The notes: generated from the letters alone by a model not told the origin. A stretch of DNA of 64,000 nucleotides from Tolypeutes matacus (GCA_026826555.1 JAKSZT010053764.1:14405912-14469911), one strand, 5' to 3'; shown: positions 47,820-58,964, numbered from the stretch's first letter. Program-made: numbers and translations.

Positions 47820-49138
47820 AATCATGCATTTACAGTAATATTGAATGTGAATGGATTAAATGCCCCAATCAAAAGATATATGATGAAAGAATGGATTAAA
47901 AAAAACATGAGCCATCCATATGCTGTCCACAAGAGACTCATCTTAGACCCAGGGATACAAATCGGCTGAGAGTGGAAGTCTGGAACAAGAACTCCACGCC
48001 AACAGTAACCAAATAAGAACAGGGGTAGCTATACTAATATTGGATATCAGACAAAACAGACTTTAAATGCAAAAAGTTATAATAGATACAGAAGGTCATT
48101 ATATATTAATAAAAGGGATATTCTACCAGGAAGATATAACAGTCATAAATATCTGTACACCTAACCAGGGTGCCCCAAAATACAGGAGTCAAACTCAGAC
48201 AAAACTGAATAGAGAAATAGACATCTCTAAATTTATAGTTGGAGACTTCAACACAACACTCACATCATTTGATAGAACTAGACAGAAGATGAACAAGGAA
48301 ACAGAAAACTTGAACATATGATAAACAAGCTAGATTTAGCAGACATATACAAAACTTTTCATCCCGAATCAGCAGGTTATATATTCTTCTCAAGTGCTCA
48401 TGGATTTTTCTCCAGGATAGATCACATGTTGGGTCATAAGACAGGTCTCAATAAATATAAAAATAATGAAATTATACAAAGCACCTTCTCAGATCATATG
48501 GAATGAGCCTGGAAATCAATAATGTATGGGAATGGGGAAAATTCACAAAGGTGTGGAGACTAAACAACACACTTGTAAACAATCAGTGGAACAAAGAAGA
48601 AATTGTAACTGAAATTAGTAAATATATTAAGATGAATGAAAACGAGAACACAACTTACCAAAACTTATGGGATACAGTGAAGGCAGTGCTGATAGAGAAA
48701 TTATTGCCCAAACACCTATATTAAAAAAGAAGAAAGAGTGAAAATCAACACTCTAACTGGACAACTGGAGAAACTAGAAAAAGAACAGCAATCCATTCCC
48801 AAAGCAAGCATAAGAAAAGAAATAATAAAGATTAGAGCAGAAATAAATGAAATTGAGAACAAAAAAAACAACAGAGAAAATTAACAAAACCAAAAGCTGG
48901 TTCTATGAGGAGATCAATAATATTGACAAACCTCTAGCTAGACTAACAAAGAAAAAAGAGAGAAGATGCAAATAAATAAAATCAGAAATAACCCATAGGA
49001 ATAAAAAGGATCATAAGAGGATATTATGAGAAACTGTATGCCAACCATCTAGACAACCTAGATGAAATAGACAAATTAATAGAAAATCGCAAACAACATA
49101 CAATGACTCTACAAGAAATAAAGGAACTCAACAAACCA
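47820..49138 (+). pseudogene. L1-b ORF2 N-terminal remains (endonuclease, early RT), truncated
   Basis: Endonuclease text is readable in pieces. 48067-48321 contains the catalytic-site motif VGDFNT (Asp codon 48244-48246). 48318-48506 contains 'SSAHGFFSRIDHMLGHK' and ends with the SDH motif. 48503-48724 continues toward the RT. The frames are offset from each other, so several frameshifts exist. The RT palm is absent because of the deletion at 49138. Confidence 0.82.
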
Positions 49139-50325
49139 AGAAGATGGAGGACATTACGTTAAGTGAAGCAAGCCAGGCACAAAAAGACAAATACTGTATC
49201 ATTGTGCTATTATGAACTAAATATATTGTGTAAACTCATGGAGTTAATAATTATTATATAAGTCACCAAAAAATAGAATGAGGTTAGAGGATGGAAAGCT
49301 GAGGGTTAATCTGTGCAGAATTGGTAAAAAAAAAGAAAAAAGGTTGTTTGTAAAACTTTAGAATTGAATAGAAATGGTGAAAGCACAACGCAGTGTTTGT
49401 AACTAGCAGGGCTATTATATGTGTATAACAGTAGTTGAAAGGGAAAGTCTAAGGTAATGTATATTACTAGAAGGAAAGCTAAAAAATGTAACATGGGACT
49501 GTATAGCATAGTGAAACCTCATGTGAAATATGAATATGGGCAATATTGTATACATAAGACTTTTCCTTTGAAACTGAACAAACTTATGTTAATGTTACAA
49601 GATATTAATATTAGGCAAAAAAAAATTTTTTAATCATGCTAAGTAAAAAAAAACAGTAGTTAAATGCATAGCAAAAAAGGGTATAGGAGCACAGAGTACA
49701 TAATCTTTGAAGTTAAGTTGGTATCAAAGCAAATGAGATTTTTATAAATTGAGGATGTTAAATTTAAGTCCACGGTAACCACAAAGAAAATATCAAATAT
49801 AGAAACTCAGATAGAAAGTAGAATACAAGTTACCAAGGCTGGGAGGCAGGGACAATGGGGAGTTGAAGCAAAATGAGTATAGGGTTTCTGTTTGGGGTGA
49901 AGGGAGAGTTACATAATGGATGGTGGTGAGGGTATTGCAACATTGTGAATGGGATTAATTCCATTTAACAGTATGCTTGGGAGGGGTTGGGTTGGGAAGA
50001 TTTATGTTGTATATGCTTCCACAATAAAAATTAGGAAAAAAAATAAACTAAAATGATGACAATTAAATGCAATACATGATACTGGGTGGGATCTAAGAAT
50101 GGAGGAGAAAAGACTCAAAAGGACATTATTGAAACTAAGAAAAAATTGGAAAATAGAATGTAAGATTTATATAAACATTGAAATTCTTGAACTTAATTAC
50201 TGCACTTAAGGTTATTGCATAAGTGAATATTCTTGTTTTTAGGAAATGTACATTGAAGTACAATGTGTTCAAGGAGGGTGATGTGTATGCACCCTGCTCT
50301 CAAATGGACAGATTAGACAGATGAA

Positions 50326-50800
50326 GAAAGGGAGAGAGGGAGAAAGGGGGAGAGAGCAAAGGAAAGAAAGGGGGAGAAAGAGAGGGAAAGAAAGAAGGGG
50401 AGAGAGAGAGAAAGGGGAGAAAAGAGAGGAAGGGGAGAGAGAGAGGGTGAAATAAAGTGGGAGAAAGATAAAAAGCAAAAGAAAGAAAGGAGAAGAGAGA
50501 AAAGGAAAGAGAGAGAGAGAAAGGGGAAGAGAGTGAGAGAAAGGGGGAGGGAAAGAGAGAAAGGGGGAGGGAGAGAGAGAAAGGGAGAGGGAGAGAGAGA
50601 AAGGGGAAGGGAGAGGGAGAGAGAGAAAGGGGGAGGGAGAGAAAGGGGGAAAGGGAGAAGAGAAAGGGGAAAGGAGGGAGAGAAAAAGGGAGGGGGAGAG
50701 AGAGAGGAAAAAAATATAGAACAGAGAGAGAGGAAAGGAGAAAGAAAGAGGAAAGAGAGAGAGGAAGGAAGGGAGGAAGAAAGGGAGGAAAGAATGGCAA
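50326..50800 (+). repeat. Purine-only (GA/GGA)n tract, about 480 bp
   Basis: Almost uninterrupted A and G on the plus strand, in irregular GAGA, GGGAGA and GAAAGGGG units, with only rare T or C. It lies inside the HAL1 3' UTR between 'caaatggacagattagacagatg' and 'aatggcaaaggtagcaaaatgttaaaattg'. In the reverse HAL1 copy at 62.05 kb the same two flanks are joined by only a few tens of bases without such a tract. Long frames over it (169 codons minus strand, Leu/Ser/Pro; 94 codons plus strand, Arg/Glu/Gly) are low-complexity artefacts. Confidence 0.95.
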
Positions 50801-50935
50801 AGGTAGCAAAATGTTAAAATTGATGAGTCTGGTGGTGAAGGGGGTTGTTTTATTTCTCTTTAAGGGATTTGTATTATTTTTGCAACTATCCTGTAAGTTT
50901 CAAATTATTTCAAAATAAAAAGCTAAAAATAAGAG

Positions 50936-52299
50936 CACATTTATATTCAATACTCATCTCATCTAAAACCTGCAGGTTACTAGTCATTGTCACCAAACAC
51001 AGAGCAAGCCTAAATGGAAAATGATGGCTGGAGAAAGAACTAGGGGAGATGGGAGCTGACCAAACCTAGAAAGAGGACGAATGACAAAAAAAAAATAAAT
51101 ACCAAATACAAATTTTGCCAGTTACACAAACTTATCAGGAATCAACACTACATCCACTGTCTCCACTACTGTCCTCTTGTATGTTTGTGTGTGCACGTAC
51201 ATTCTCAGGTGCACGTACATATCTCAAATGAATAAATATACCCTTGAAATTTTATGGTAGCATAATTTATTAAGATAGTAGTTAATGTTTGGGTTTTTAA
51301 TATAATTTTTAATTTTCTGCTATACAAGACTGAGAAAGAACGAGAGTAAACATGTAATTTGTCTCAGTATTTTCTCTGATGATCATTTTCCTCATCTTAG
51401 TACATTTGTAGGGCTCAAGACAGAATACACTTGAAGACATCTCTCTTTCCCATTTAGGAAAGCTTTAAATCATAGAAGCATATATTATGAATTTTGAACA
51501 TTGCCTACACTGAAATTACATAAATACATTTTTCTTAATTTTTAAAAATGTTCATATAATTTGATATCTAGAGATTACACTTTTAGTGATGACTTTTAAG
51601 GTAATAATCAGACAGTAATTATTACAGTGATTTTGAATAACAAAAAACACATGAATACAGCCTGTTGCAGGAGCTTCTGGGCAAGCATGTGGAATTTTCA
51701 GAGGACCATTTCAGTTCTCCTCAGAATCTTTATATGGTTCAGCTGGAAGACGTACTTAGCAGGCACTTTAAAAGGTTTGAAAACAGACCTTGTTCATTGG
51801 CATTGCTAGACCAAAAAAAAGCTATGGAAGTGTTTCCAACTACCCCACACACACTTCCCTGGTCCCAAGAGTGAAGGTTTTCATTGATCAAAGCAGTCAT
51901 CCAGGATGGACAGTTTAGGAAGAATCCCACATTGCCAACTCCACTAGTCCTCAGCTTGACTTGCAGGGCACCATCTTTTCTGGCCAGGAATAGCAAGAGA
52001 AGTAGGATTTGGCCTCTCAGTTTCACATCACAATGTGGATGTCATGTCAACCTCAGCAGTCCCATGTATAACCAAGGCTCAGAACCTTTATGCCACCTCT
52101 CCCCTACCCTCTTTACACCCACCCCAGCTCCTGCCCATCACCAACAAGCCTACTCCTCCCTGGTCCATTTGCTTAAAGTTATGTCAGAATCTGGAATTGG
52201 GGAGAACGTTGGTTATCTCTCATCGGTTTATGTCCTATTCAACCTGCTATGAGGAAGAAGGGTTTCATATCATCTGTTTTCTCTACCATAGGGTAGATT
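50936..52299. other. Unassigned sequence, 1.4 kb
   Basis: No gene recognised. Overlapping frames of 122 and 102 codons (51884-52343) show no domain. Confidence 0.45.
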
Positions 52300-52385
52300 T
52301 AAAATATTTATCATTCATTCAACAAATATTTAATGATTGCTAACTATATGCCAGGCACTGTTCTAAGCACTGGCTACATTTTTCT
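52300..52385 (-). mobile_element. L2 or MIR 3' end fragment
   Basis: 'tcattcattcaacaaatatttaatgattgctaactatatgccaggcactgttctaagcactgg'. Confidence 0.75.
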
Positions 52386-52887
52386 AGGTAGTTATGTGGA
52401 GAGTGCAAAATTATCTTTGATCTGTGATACATTAAGCTAAAACATCTTTACTATTGAAAACCTAAGCATTTCAGTATGACTGCTTTTTCTTTTCTAAGGA
52501 ATTTAAAATACAGCAACAATATCTAAAGGGAAATTCCCATTAAGAAGCTTACCTTTTCTGGCCCAACAAGCAAAGTTAAATGATTACAAACAACTTAAGA
52601 CGGTATCCATACACAGCCTAAATATCCATCAATAAATGCTTAAACTGTTATTTGTTCATTTGATAGATCCCTGTGTAGCCAATAAAGATGATGTTTTTGA
52701 ACAATTTGTAATGACATGAATATATGCACAAGATGATACATTTACAAAACAGATAACAAAACTGTGTAACAATACACAGTTTTATAAAATAGAGAGGGGG
52801 ATAAAAATGGAAGGAAACGTTCTAAAATATTGCACTCTCCAGGAGATGGAATTTTGAAATTTTTTAATTTTCTCTTTATTTTTAAAG
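52386..52887. other. Unassigned sequence
   Basis: AT-rich. Nothing recognised. Confidence 0.45.
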
Positions 52888-52906
52888 CAAAGTAAGTTCC
52901 TGCCAC

Positions 52907-53150
52907 TTTTTTTTTTTTTTTTTTTTTTTTTTAAGGAAGCTGTCATTTCCGGCAGAGGCCCTGCACCTCCACAGCCACCCAAGCAAGCCAGCAAGCTTTC
53001 AGGACAGTCACCACTGGCACAGTGTGGAGGGTAGCAGCTTCCTAGTACAAAGTAACAGTGTGGATGCTGCTGTTTGAGGGAGGGGCCAAGCCCCTGCCAA
53101 AGCTCAGTTTCCAATGATGCACCTGGAATTAGTGCAGGAATCATAAGGCA
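52907..53150 (-). pseudogene. Unidentified retrocopy of an mRNA 3' end, poly(T) on plus strand
   Basis: A pure 26-base T run at 52907-52932 is followed to the right by about 218 bp of GC-richer, repeat-unlike sequence. Read on the minus strand this is a short transcript end with a long poly(A). Degenerate flanks 'gcaaagtaagttc' (52886-52898) and 'gcaaagccaagttc' (53140-53153) could be the target duplication. I do not recognise the source gene and see no canonical AATAAA just before the tail. The 120-codon minus frame that runs through the poly(A) (Lys run) is not a gene. A SINE of unknown type is the alternative. Confidence 0.45.
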
Positions 53151-54060
53151 AAGCCAAGTTCACAAACATCTGCAAAAATAAGTCACTGGAGGATATTCAG
53201 TTTGTTTTCATTTCTGTTTTTGGCTCTCACTGAGAATAACACTTCAGTGGATTTTAACCCTCAGTTTGACAGTTACCTCCCAATTTATCTTAAATAGAAA
53301 GTCCTCCCTGGTCTCCAAGGAGGGAATATACACCTCAGCCCTGATATCCTGCAAATTGGGCCATCTCAGCACATTCTGACTTCTGTGTTCTTTGCTTTTC
53401 AAAAGACAAGCCGTGTAGCTCCACCTGCAGAGATTACCAGCTAGAGACAAGCTGTGCCCACTGATGAGAGCTGCCCTGTTGGGTCCCCTCTCACCTCAGA
53501 TAAAACTTGCTGAGCCAAGAACAGTCACCTGATGACTTTTTTCTCCCTGTGTTGAAGGGGAAGCCAAAGGAAGGTTTTCTATATCAAGAACATTTGTTGA
53601 AACATAAAGAAACTTCCAGGCATTAAATTCCTGTTGATAAATTCCAATGTGGAATAAAAACAGTCCCTTCGCTTTCTGTTAGCACAATTGCTTTCTAGAA
53701 ACCAGATGAGAAGCATTTGCAGTAGGCAGTCCAGACCAGGGTGGTTCCTAAACATTAACTTTTGCTCACTGAGGCATACTGTCCATGGAAGGCTCAAAAG
53801 AGGGCACATGTATTAACAAAAATTGTGCAAACCCAAACTCACCCCTAAAAATAAAATAGTTTTCTAAGCAAATGATCTCATTTGGCTGATTTTTTTCTAA
53901 CATTTCATATTTGGTTCAAAAAGGACAGGATTAACTGATTATATCTGGATATTGGGATTACTGAAGGTGATTTTGTTTTTTTCCATATCTATCTATATTT
54001 TAATCAAAACAAAACAAGGCATACATTTTTGTGGAGTGGAGTTTTTTTATTGTTATTTTG
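53151..54060. other. Unassigned sequence
   Basis: Nothing recognised. Confidence 0.45.
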
Positions 54061-54099
54061 GGTTTTCGAGGCGGGGGTATTATTTATTTAATTTTAGTG

Positions 54100-54710
54100 T
54101 GGCTAGCTCACTGCCTTAGCTCACTGCCTTAGGCTGTCTTTCAGTCTGAGAGGGGTTTCAGGAGTCACCTGAGACAGCCAGATTTCCGAGGCAACCAGTT
54201 GTGGTACACAGATTGGTTTTATTGCCTCGTCTGGCTGTAATTTAGGAGAGACTTCAAATCTGTTGAATCAGATACCCAGGAGCAACTCAGAAAGAAAGTG
54301 GCTCACTGGGTTTATTGCACTCCCTGGGAAGAGAGCAGAATGACTGAGCACGGCAGCCAGGATACACCAAGGGCGAGACTTTTGTATAGGGATCGGCAAT
54401 TTAATTTGTCTCTGCATTTTATGAATTGCAGGCAGAGATGTATTTGCAGGGAAGTACATGGGCATTTTTGAAAGCAATTAATTAAGCATGCAATTTATAT
54501 GAAAACAATTTACAGCAGGACATTATCGGGGGCACCCAAATTGCACATACAATTTCCTTGCTTTCTAATTTGTGGACATAATTTATTTCGATTGTGCAAT
54601 TAGGAAAGGAGACCTTTATTAATTTCAGTACAAGGCTAAAGAACCAAGACAAATTTAGCAGTGAAAGAGTCTGCCTTAATGGAAAAGAGGAAGGTGTGGC
54701 CGTGGGCTCT
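54100..54710. promoter_or_regulatory. Candidate conserved noncoding or enhancer-like block
   Basis: About 600 bp free of recognisable repeats, with balanced composition and a high density of homeodomain-type motifs. TTTATTGC occurs twice (54218-54225 and 54311-54318), CAATTAATTAAG lies at 54475-54486, and GCAATTAG near 54596. 'atgcaatttatatgaaaacaatttacagcagg' and neighbouring text has the look of deeply conserved developmental enhancers. A 13-bp direct repeat, agctcactgcctt, occurs in tandem at 54105-54130. This is a call from motif content only. No conservation data were available. Confidence 0.3.
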
Positions 54711-54734
54711 TACCTAGTGATAAGTTCTCTGAAT

Positions 54735-54870
54735 CCAAAACCATGAAATTATGTCTATTTCTGCTCCTGACTTTCTTCAACTGGCCATTTAACCCCTCTG
54801 AGCTTCAGCTTTTTCTCTTATAAAATGGAGCACAAAACAACCTCCTGTATTGTCATTTCACGGCAGCTTT
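54735..54870 (+). repeat. MIR SINE fragment
   Basis: 'ctgctcctgactttcttcaactggccatttaacccctctgagcttcagctttttctcttataaaatgg'. Confidence 0.65.
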
Positions 54871-55395
54871 GGTAAGTCTGTCCTGGCTCAATTTACCCTT
54901 TAGTAATGGTGAGCTGCCCCATGCTTGGCTTCACTATGAGACCTCATCCCTTCTGGCCTCCCCTGCAAGGGAAGTGCACTTCCTGCACATGCAGTAGGCT
55001 CACTGCAGTGCCCTCACCTACTACCTCCTGAGCACCTGTTCCACAACTGCCAAGCAGCTCTCTGGCACAAAGGCAGCAGACAATGGTCTGAAACGGACTG
55101 GCTTTTTTTTCCCCCTAAGAAGCAAACTGCCAGCACGGAGATGGAGCCCATTAGGTCAGTCTTATAATAAAAACTAAAAAGAATGTGAATATTCTCGCTG
55201 TTCTGATTTTGTGATAATCCAGGTAGGCTAAGCATTCGCTATATTAGAAACCATGCATGTGTCCCAGACCTAGTTTTCCTCCCTAGTCTGGTTTTTAGAA
55301 TGCTGGTGATAAGCCACGCCTGATTTATTATAAGACCATCCTGTATGGGAAATGACTGTAATTCTAGGTATCTTTGGTCAACCTTAAGAGATATA
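54871..55395. other. Unassigned sequence
   Basis: Nothing recognised. Confidence 0.45.
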
Positions 55396-55399
55396 GCAG

Positions 55400-55840
55400 G
55401 GGGCGGATGTGGCTCAAATGGTTGGGTGTCCGTTTCCCAGGATCTCCCGGTAAAATAAAGAAAAATATAGAAGGTGTGCTGGCATGCCATCAGGCCCCAC
55501 AAGCGGGTGAGTCTCCAGGCCCTGCCAAACCAAGCAGCAAGATGACATAATAAGACATAGATGCAGGGGAGAGCCAAGACGAGATGCACCGAAAAGCCAG
55601 GAACTGAGGTGGTGCAGGTGGCAGAACACCTCTCTCCCACATCAGAGAGTCCCAGGATCGAATCCAGGGGAAGACAGGAGGAGAAGGATGAGAGGAGAGG
55701 GCAGAAAACAGACAAAGAGAATTGCCCAGTGAATGGACACAAAAACAGCAAAAACGGGGGAGGAGGAATTAAAATGGATAAAAAGTAAATATACAAAGTA
55801 ATAATAATAATAAATGTAAAAACAAATTAAAAAAAAAAAA
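55400..55840 (+). mobile_element. Dimeric DAS-type SINE, internally deleted head
   Basis: It has the same architecture as 2068-2528: the head starts 'gggggcggatgtggctcaaatggttggg', the second module reads 'gaggtggtgcaggtggcagaac...ggatcgaatcc' at about 55610-55665, then come the purine-rich segment and an A-rich end. About 30 bp spanning the first B box are missing: the text jumps from 'gtttccca' to 'ggatctcccggt'. A degenerate duplication, cttaagaga near 55383 and cttaaaaaga near 55841, may mark the target site. It is somewhat more diverged than the copy at 2068. Confidence 0.82.
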
Positions 55841-56084
55841 CTTAAAAAGATCAGTCCAAATCATCAAGATTCACCCGTTATTTTCAAATCACAGTGCCCC
55901 CAAAGGGGTACGTATTGTGTTAGGAATAGGGGAAAAAACATCAAATTGTCAACAGAAAAGCCTCTGAGGCCCACTAGCAGCATGGAGAAGGAACTTACTG
56001 ATCTCTGGTCCCACCCCTTTCCCCCACATCTGCTGAAAACAGAGAACAGGAAAAGTGATGTAGGAAATCAGCATGCCCTAGACA
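55841..56084. other. Unassigned sequence
   Basis: Nothing recognised. Confidence 0.45.
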
Positions 56085-56245
56085 CTGTGCCATAGACTTT
56101 CATACACTATCTTACGCTGATGCCATAATGGCCTCATAAATTAGGTATGTTTATTCCCATTTTGCAATTAGGGAACTTGGGCTCAGAATGGCTAGTTGGA
56201 ATCCAGTTCCAATTGACTACAGAGTCCCTGTTCTTTCCGGAATGC
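56085..56245 (-). repeat. MIR SINE
   Basis: 'actttcatacactatcttacgctgatgccataatggcctcataaattaggtatgtttattcccattttgcaattagggaacttgggctcag'. Confidence 0.7.
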
Positions 56246-57659
56246 AGAGAGCTTGGGCCATGGGGTCCTTTCCTTCTTGTGAGACCTCCCTTTGAGCAGT
56301 TGGTACTTAAACAGCCTTTTTAGCCACTCTCTGAATTCTAAGTGACTTGTTTTCTGGTGTACTGAAAATCACCACTTTGTTTAGTGAGGTGTTAGTCTGT
56401 TACCTTTCCTTGGTGTTTGAGAAAACCACCACCTTCCGTTTCATTATCACTTGTTTCCTAAGCACATTCACAATAGTTATTTACATATGTAACCTAGACT
56501 TCACCAGTCTGGGCTCACAATACAAAGTAATTTTTATATGCAAATTACAATGCCACTGAATGTGTACTCAGATTAGCAAGAAGTCTAAGCTTTCCACCTT
56601 CATGAAGTTCTCCACTTGGTATGATCAACACTTCCACGCATATTTAATCCTCAGGGTCAGTCTTGATTCTCTTGCTTCAAGGGAGAAGCTGGACATTGGA
56701 GCAAGCCAAACAAATGCCTCGTTTGCTGTCAATATCACATTATTTACAAATCAGGAAGATGCCTCTGGGAAACAAAAACTTTGTTCATTGGAATAGGCAC
56801 TGGAAAAATCCTAGCATCTGAAGCAATGTCCCATTTGCTGCCACTGTGGCTGGTGCACGATGTCACCATCAAAACCAAGACCATTCCAAAAGCTGGTACC
56901 CCCAACACCATTCTCTGTAGTCGTTCTTTGGCGTTTGTAAAAGAGCAAATGTTTCCACACTGCTAATCTCAACTATGGATGTTCCCACCCAAATCCAAAC
57001 CAGGCTTACTTTTTAGCTCGTTCAAATCATCCATTATTTCCCAAGGCAGGCCCATGTCCTGGGTCAGAGTTTCTAGCAGGGGCTGGGGGCTGTATGCAGA
57101 AGCAGTTCTCACCAGCTGTCTAGGCCTGGGTGCTGACTTGGGGTGCCCCCTTCATAGCCCCCCCCAGGGAGATATCCTGTCAGGGCTCCTGCTGACCTTC
57201 CTGAGCTCTGACCCAGGTGGGCATTACCCCAGTCCATGAGACATTCAAAAGGCTCGTTGGGCACTGGACAAAATTTGTAGAAAGATGCAAGAATGGAAGG
57301 GGTGTATGTCATGTATCTAAGTAACTTAAAAGGGTCACTGGGTGGTTCTTCCCAGAACAAAGTGAGTCTGCCAAGGGTGAATACATTTTTCACCTCTAGA
57401 GAAGAGAAAACGGCTTACAACTTTAAAATGATAGTTTATCCCCTTATTCAATATCAATAAATAGAGCTAAAGTCCTGGCTGGGCGTTCTATATACAAGGC
57501 TGCTTCTATCCAGGGATAGTGAGAGCACAAATTCATTAGGCTATGAGAGATACGCATTTGCAGTTTTCTGGAGATGGTGTGGCATGTTACAAATGCAGAT
57601 GATTCCGGCAACAAAATGACACCATTCACAACACGCCAGCACCGGCTGCCTACAGGGAC
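56246..57659. other. Unassigned sequence, 1.4 kb
   Basis: No gene recognised. Around 56.45-56.57 kb the text is AT-rich with an octamer-like TATGCAAATTA (56538-56548). 57.0-57.3 kb is GC-richer. No frame above 94 codons has a domain. Confidence 0.45.
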
Positions 57660-57840
57660 ACATATGAGGTGCTTGCTCAGGTTATTTAATCACCACGATA
57701 AACTTACAAGGTGTATGTTATCATCATGCTCACTTTACAGATGTGGAAACTTGAACTCAAGGAAGTTAAGGGACAAACTAATAAATGGCAGAGCTGGAAT
57801 CTGAACCCTTATCTTTCTGACTCAGAAATCTGTTTTCTTA
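57660..57840 (-). repeat. MIR SINE
   Basis: 'tgttatcatcatgctcactttacagatgtggaaacttgaactcaaggaagttaaggg', 'aaatggcagagctggaatctgaaccc'. Confidence 0.85.
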
Positions 57841-57864
57841 GCTATTTGTGGGTTTTAAGTTAGA

Positions 57865-58040
57865 AACAACCTTTGCTCTGGCACTCACTAGCTGGAAGAT
57901 CACTGGCAAAATACACTTTTTTTTTTTCCCCACCAGTTTCCTGATATTCAAATGAACATAAAATGACTATTTTCCAGATGTTTGTGAGAACAAAGGGCAG
58001 TAATATGAAAAGAACTTTGTAGAGCATAAAACACCAAAAA
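57865..58040 (+). repeat. MIR SINE
   Basis: 'ctttgctctggcactcactagctggaagatcactggcaaaa', 'ccaccagtttcctgatattcaaatgaacataaaatgac'. With the previous entry it forms a tail-to-head inverted MIR pair. Confidence 0.6.
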
Positions 58041-58339
58041 CATGAGTTAAATTTTCTATTTGTGTCTCAGTAACCAAAGTAGCGACATAATGAAAATAAA
58101 TCCTAGAAACTTGATGACAGTGGCCGTCACACTGATTACAAGGATTGCCTTCATGCCCTGACAGCTTGGCAAGGTAGGAGGAAGATGTCTCTAACACACC
58201 TAAGACATTATAGCAGAAATCTGTCACTTGTGGTTGCCAAAATCTTTTGATAATTCTCCACATTGTTAATCCCACCTTGGCAACATAGAATCAAAAAAAA
58301 AAAAAAGAAAGAAAAAACTATTTCCTAACTCCTTTGGTA
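58041..58339. other. Unassigned sequence with a poly(A) run
   Basis: A 14-base A run lies at about 58293-58306. Otherwise nothing recognised. Confidence 0.45.
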
Positions 58340-58765
58340 TTAGAGAACAGACTTGTGGTTTAGATTCTGCAAAGACACATAACAGATGGAAGATGGCGTG
58401 TCGATTTTGTTACTGCTGGTAATTTCAGAAACAGTGAATTTCTGGATTTTGGGGTGGTGCTGGAAATTTCCTGATCATGGCAGAGACAGCATGGTTTGGG
58501 GGTGAGGGGTGGCAGTAGCACCCTGACTAGCGCAGAGAAGCCTGGCTCTGGAGTTGGTGGTGGCAGCAGCCCACTCTGCAGGCTAGTTTTGAAGTGTGGT
58601 TCTGAAGTTGTTCCTGGAAGCTCAGCCAAGGCGCTGTTCTTTTTGCTTTCCAGTGATCCTCTGAGCTTTCTAACATTTCTGAATAAATTCGTTTCTGCTT
58701 AAACTCACTAAAGAGGATTGTGTTGTCATCAACTAAGAACTCTCGATGAAGCAACACTTTCGCCT
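58340..58765 (+). mobile_element. Probable ERVL-class LTR, 3' part
   Basis: The end 'ctgaataaattcgtttctgcttaaactcactaaagaggattgtgttgtcatcaactaagaactctcgatgaagca' has the AATAAATTCCTTTCTGCTTAAACT-style terminus of several mammalian ERVL-type LTRs. The upstream GC-richer part fits an LTR body. The family is uncertain and the left boundary is a guess. Confidence 0.4.
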
Positions 58766-58964
58766 TCTCAATTCTATTCAACTACACAAGAGAAAAGTAA
58801 TTGTTTAGAGGATACTGGCATGTATGCTTCATATAGGATTGTCTATGGCAGCTGCTGACCAAGTGATTTCTCTAGGAGATGATAGAGTTGCCAAGAAGGA
58901 CAATGAAGATGACAGAAGCTTCCTACTAAGTGCCAACCAGCATGCAGGTTGGCAACCTGGGCTG

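Larger units (their letters stand above)
45861..49676 (+). mobile_element. Internally deleted L1 (L1-b) inserted in HAL1
   Basis: A perfect 11-bp target duplication, aagggtatagg at 45850-45860 and 49677-49687, encloses it, and HAL1 sequence is continuous outside. Order: 5' UTR 45861-46822; ORF1 remains 46823-47716; ORF2 remains from about 47820. At about 49138 the endonuclease/early-RT text jumps directly to the 3' end ('ggacattacgttaagtgaagcaagccaggcac'), so most of the RT and the C-terminus are missing. The A-rich end has 'gcaaaaaa' before the duplication. Its 5' UTR is unlike that of L1-a. Confidence 0.85.
45507..50935 (+). mobile_element. HAL1-like LINE, 3' part (copy 1), split by L1-b
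   Basis: HAL1 elements are L1-derived LINEs that encode only ORF1p. The left piece, 45507-45860, carries the end of the ORF1 frame ('gataaacaaaagctgaggaattttgtcac...gaaatgctaaaggaaattctgcag') and the start of the 3' UTR ('ggacactagacaattgactg...gaagaaataaacatctcc'). The right piece, 49688-50935, continues the 3' UTR ('gaagttaagttggtatcaaagcaaatgag', 'gaggatgttaaatttaag', 'caatgtgaatgggattaattcc', 'ctgtaagtttcaaattatttcaaaataaaaag'). The same text appears reversed at 61471-64000. The L1 at 45861-49676 separates the pieces. A long purine tract lies within the right piece. Confidence 0.75.

Noticed and set aside
50300..50817. 169-codon Leu/Ser/Pro frame and 94-codon Arg/Glu/Gly frame
   Set aside because: Both are translations of a purine-only repeat that lacks stop codons in several frames by composition.
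52782..53144. 120-codon minus-strand protein
   Set aside because: The frame passes through a poly(A) tail (a run of Lys codons). The underlying element is a retrocopy or SINE, not a gene.
55239..55796. 185-codon minus-strand frame
   Set aside because: It overlaps the second dimeric DAS SINE on its reverse strand. The similar frame over the other DAS copy shows it is a property of the repeat.
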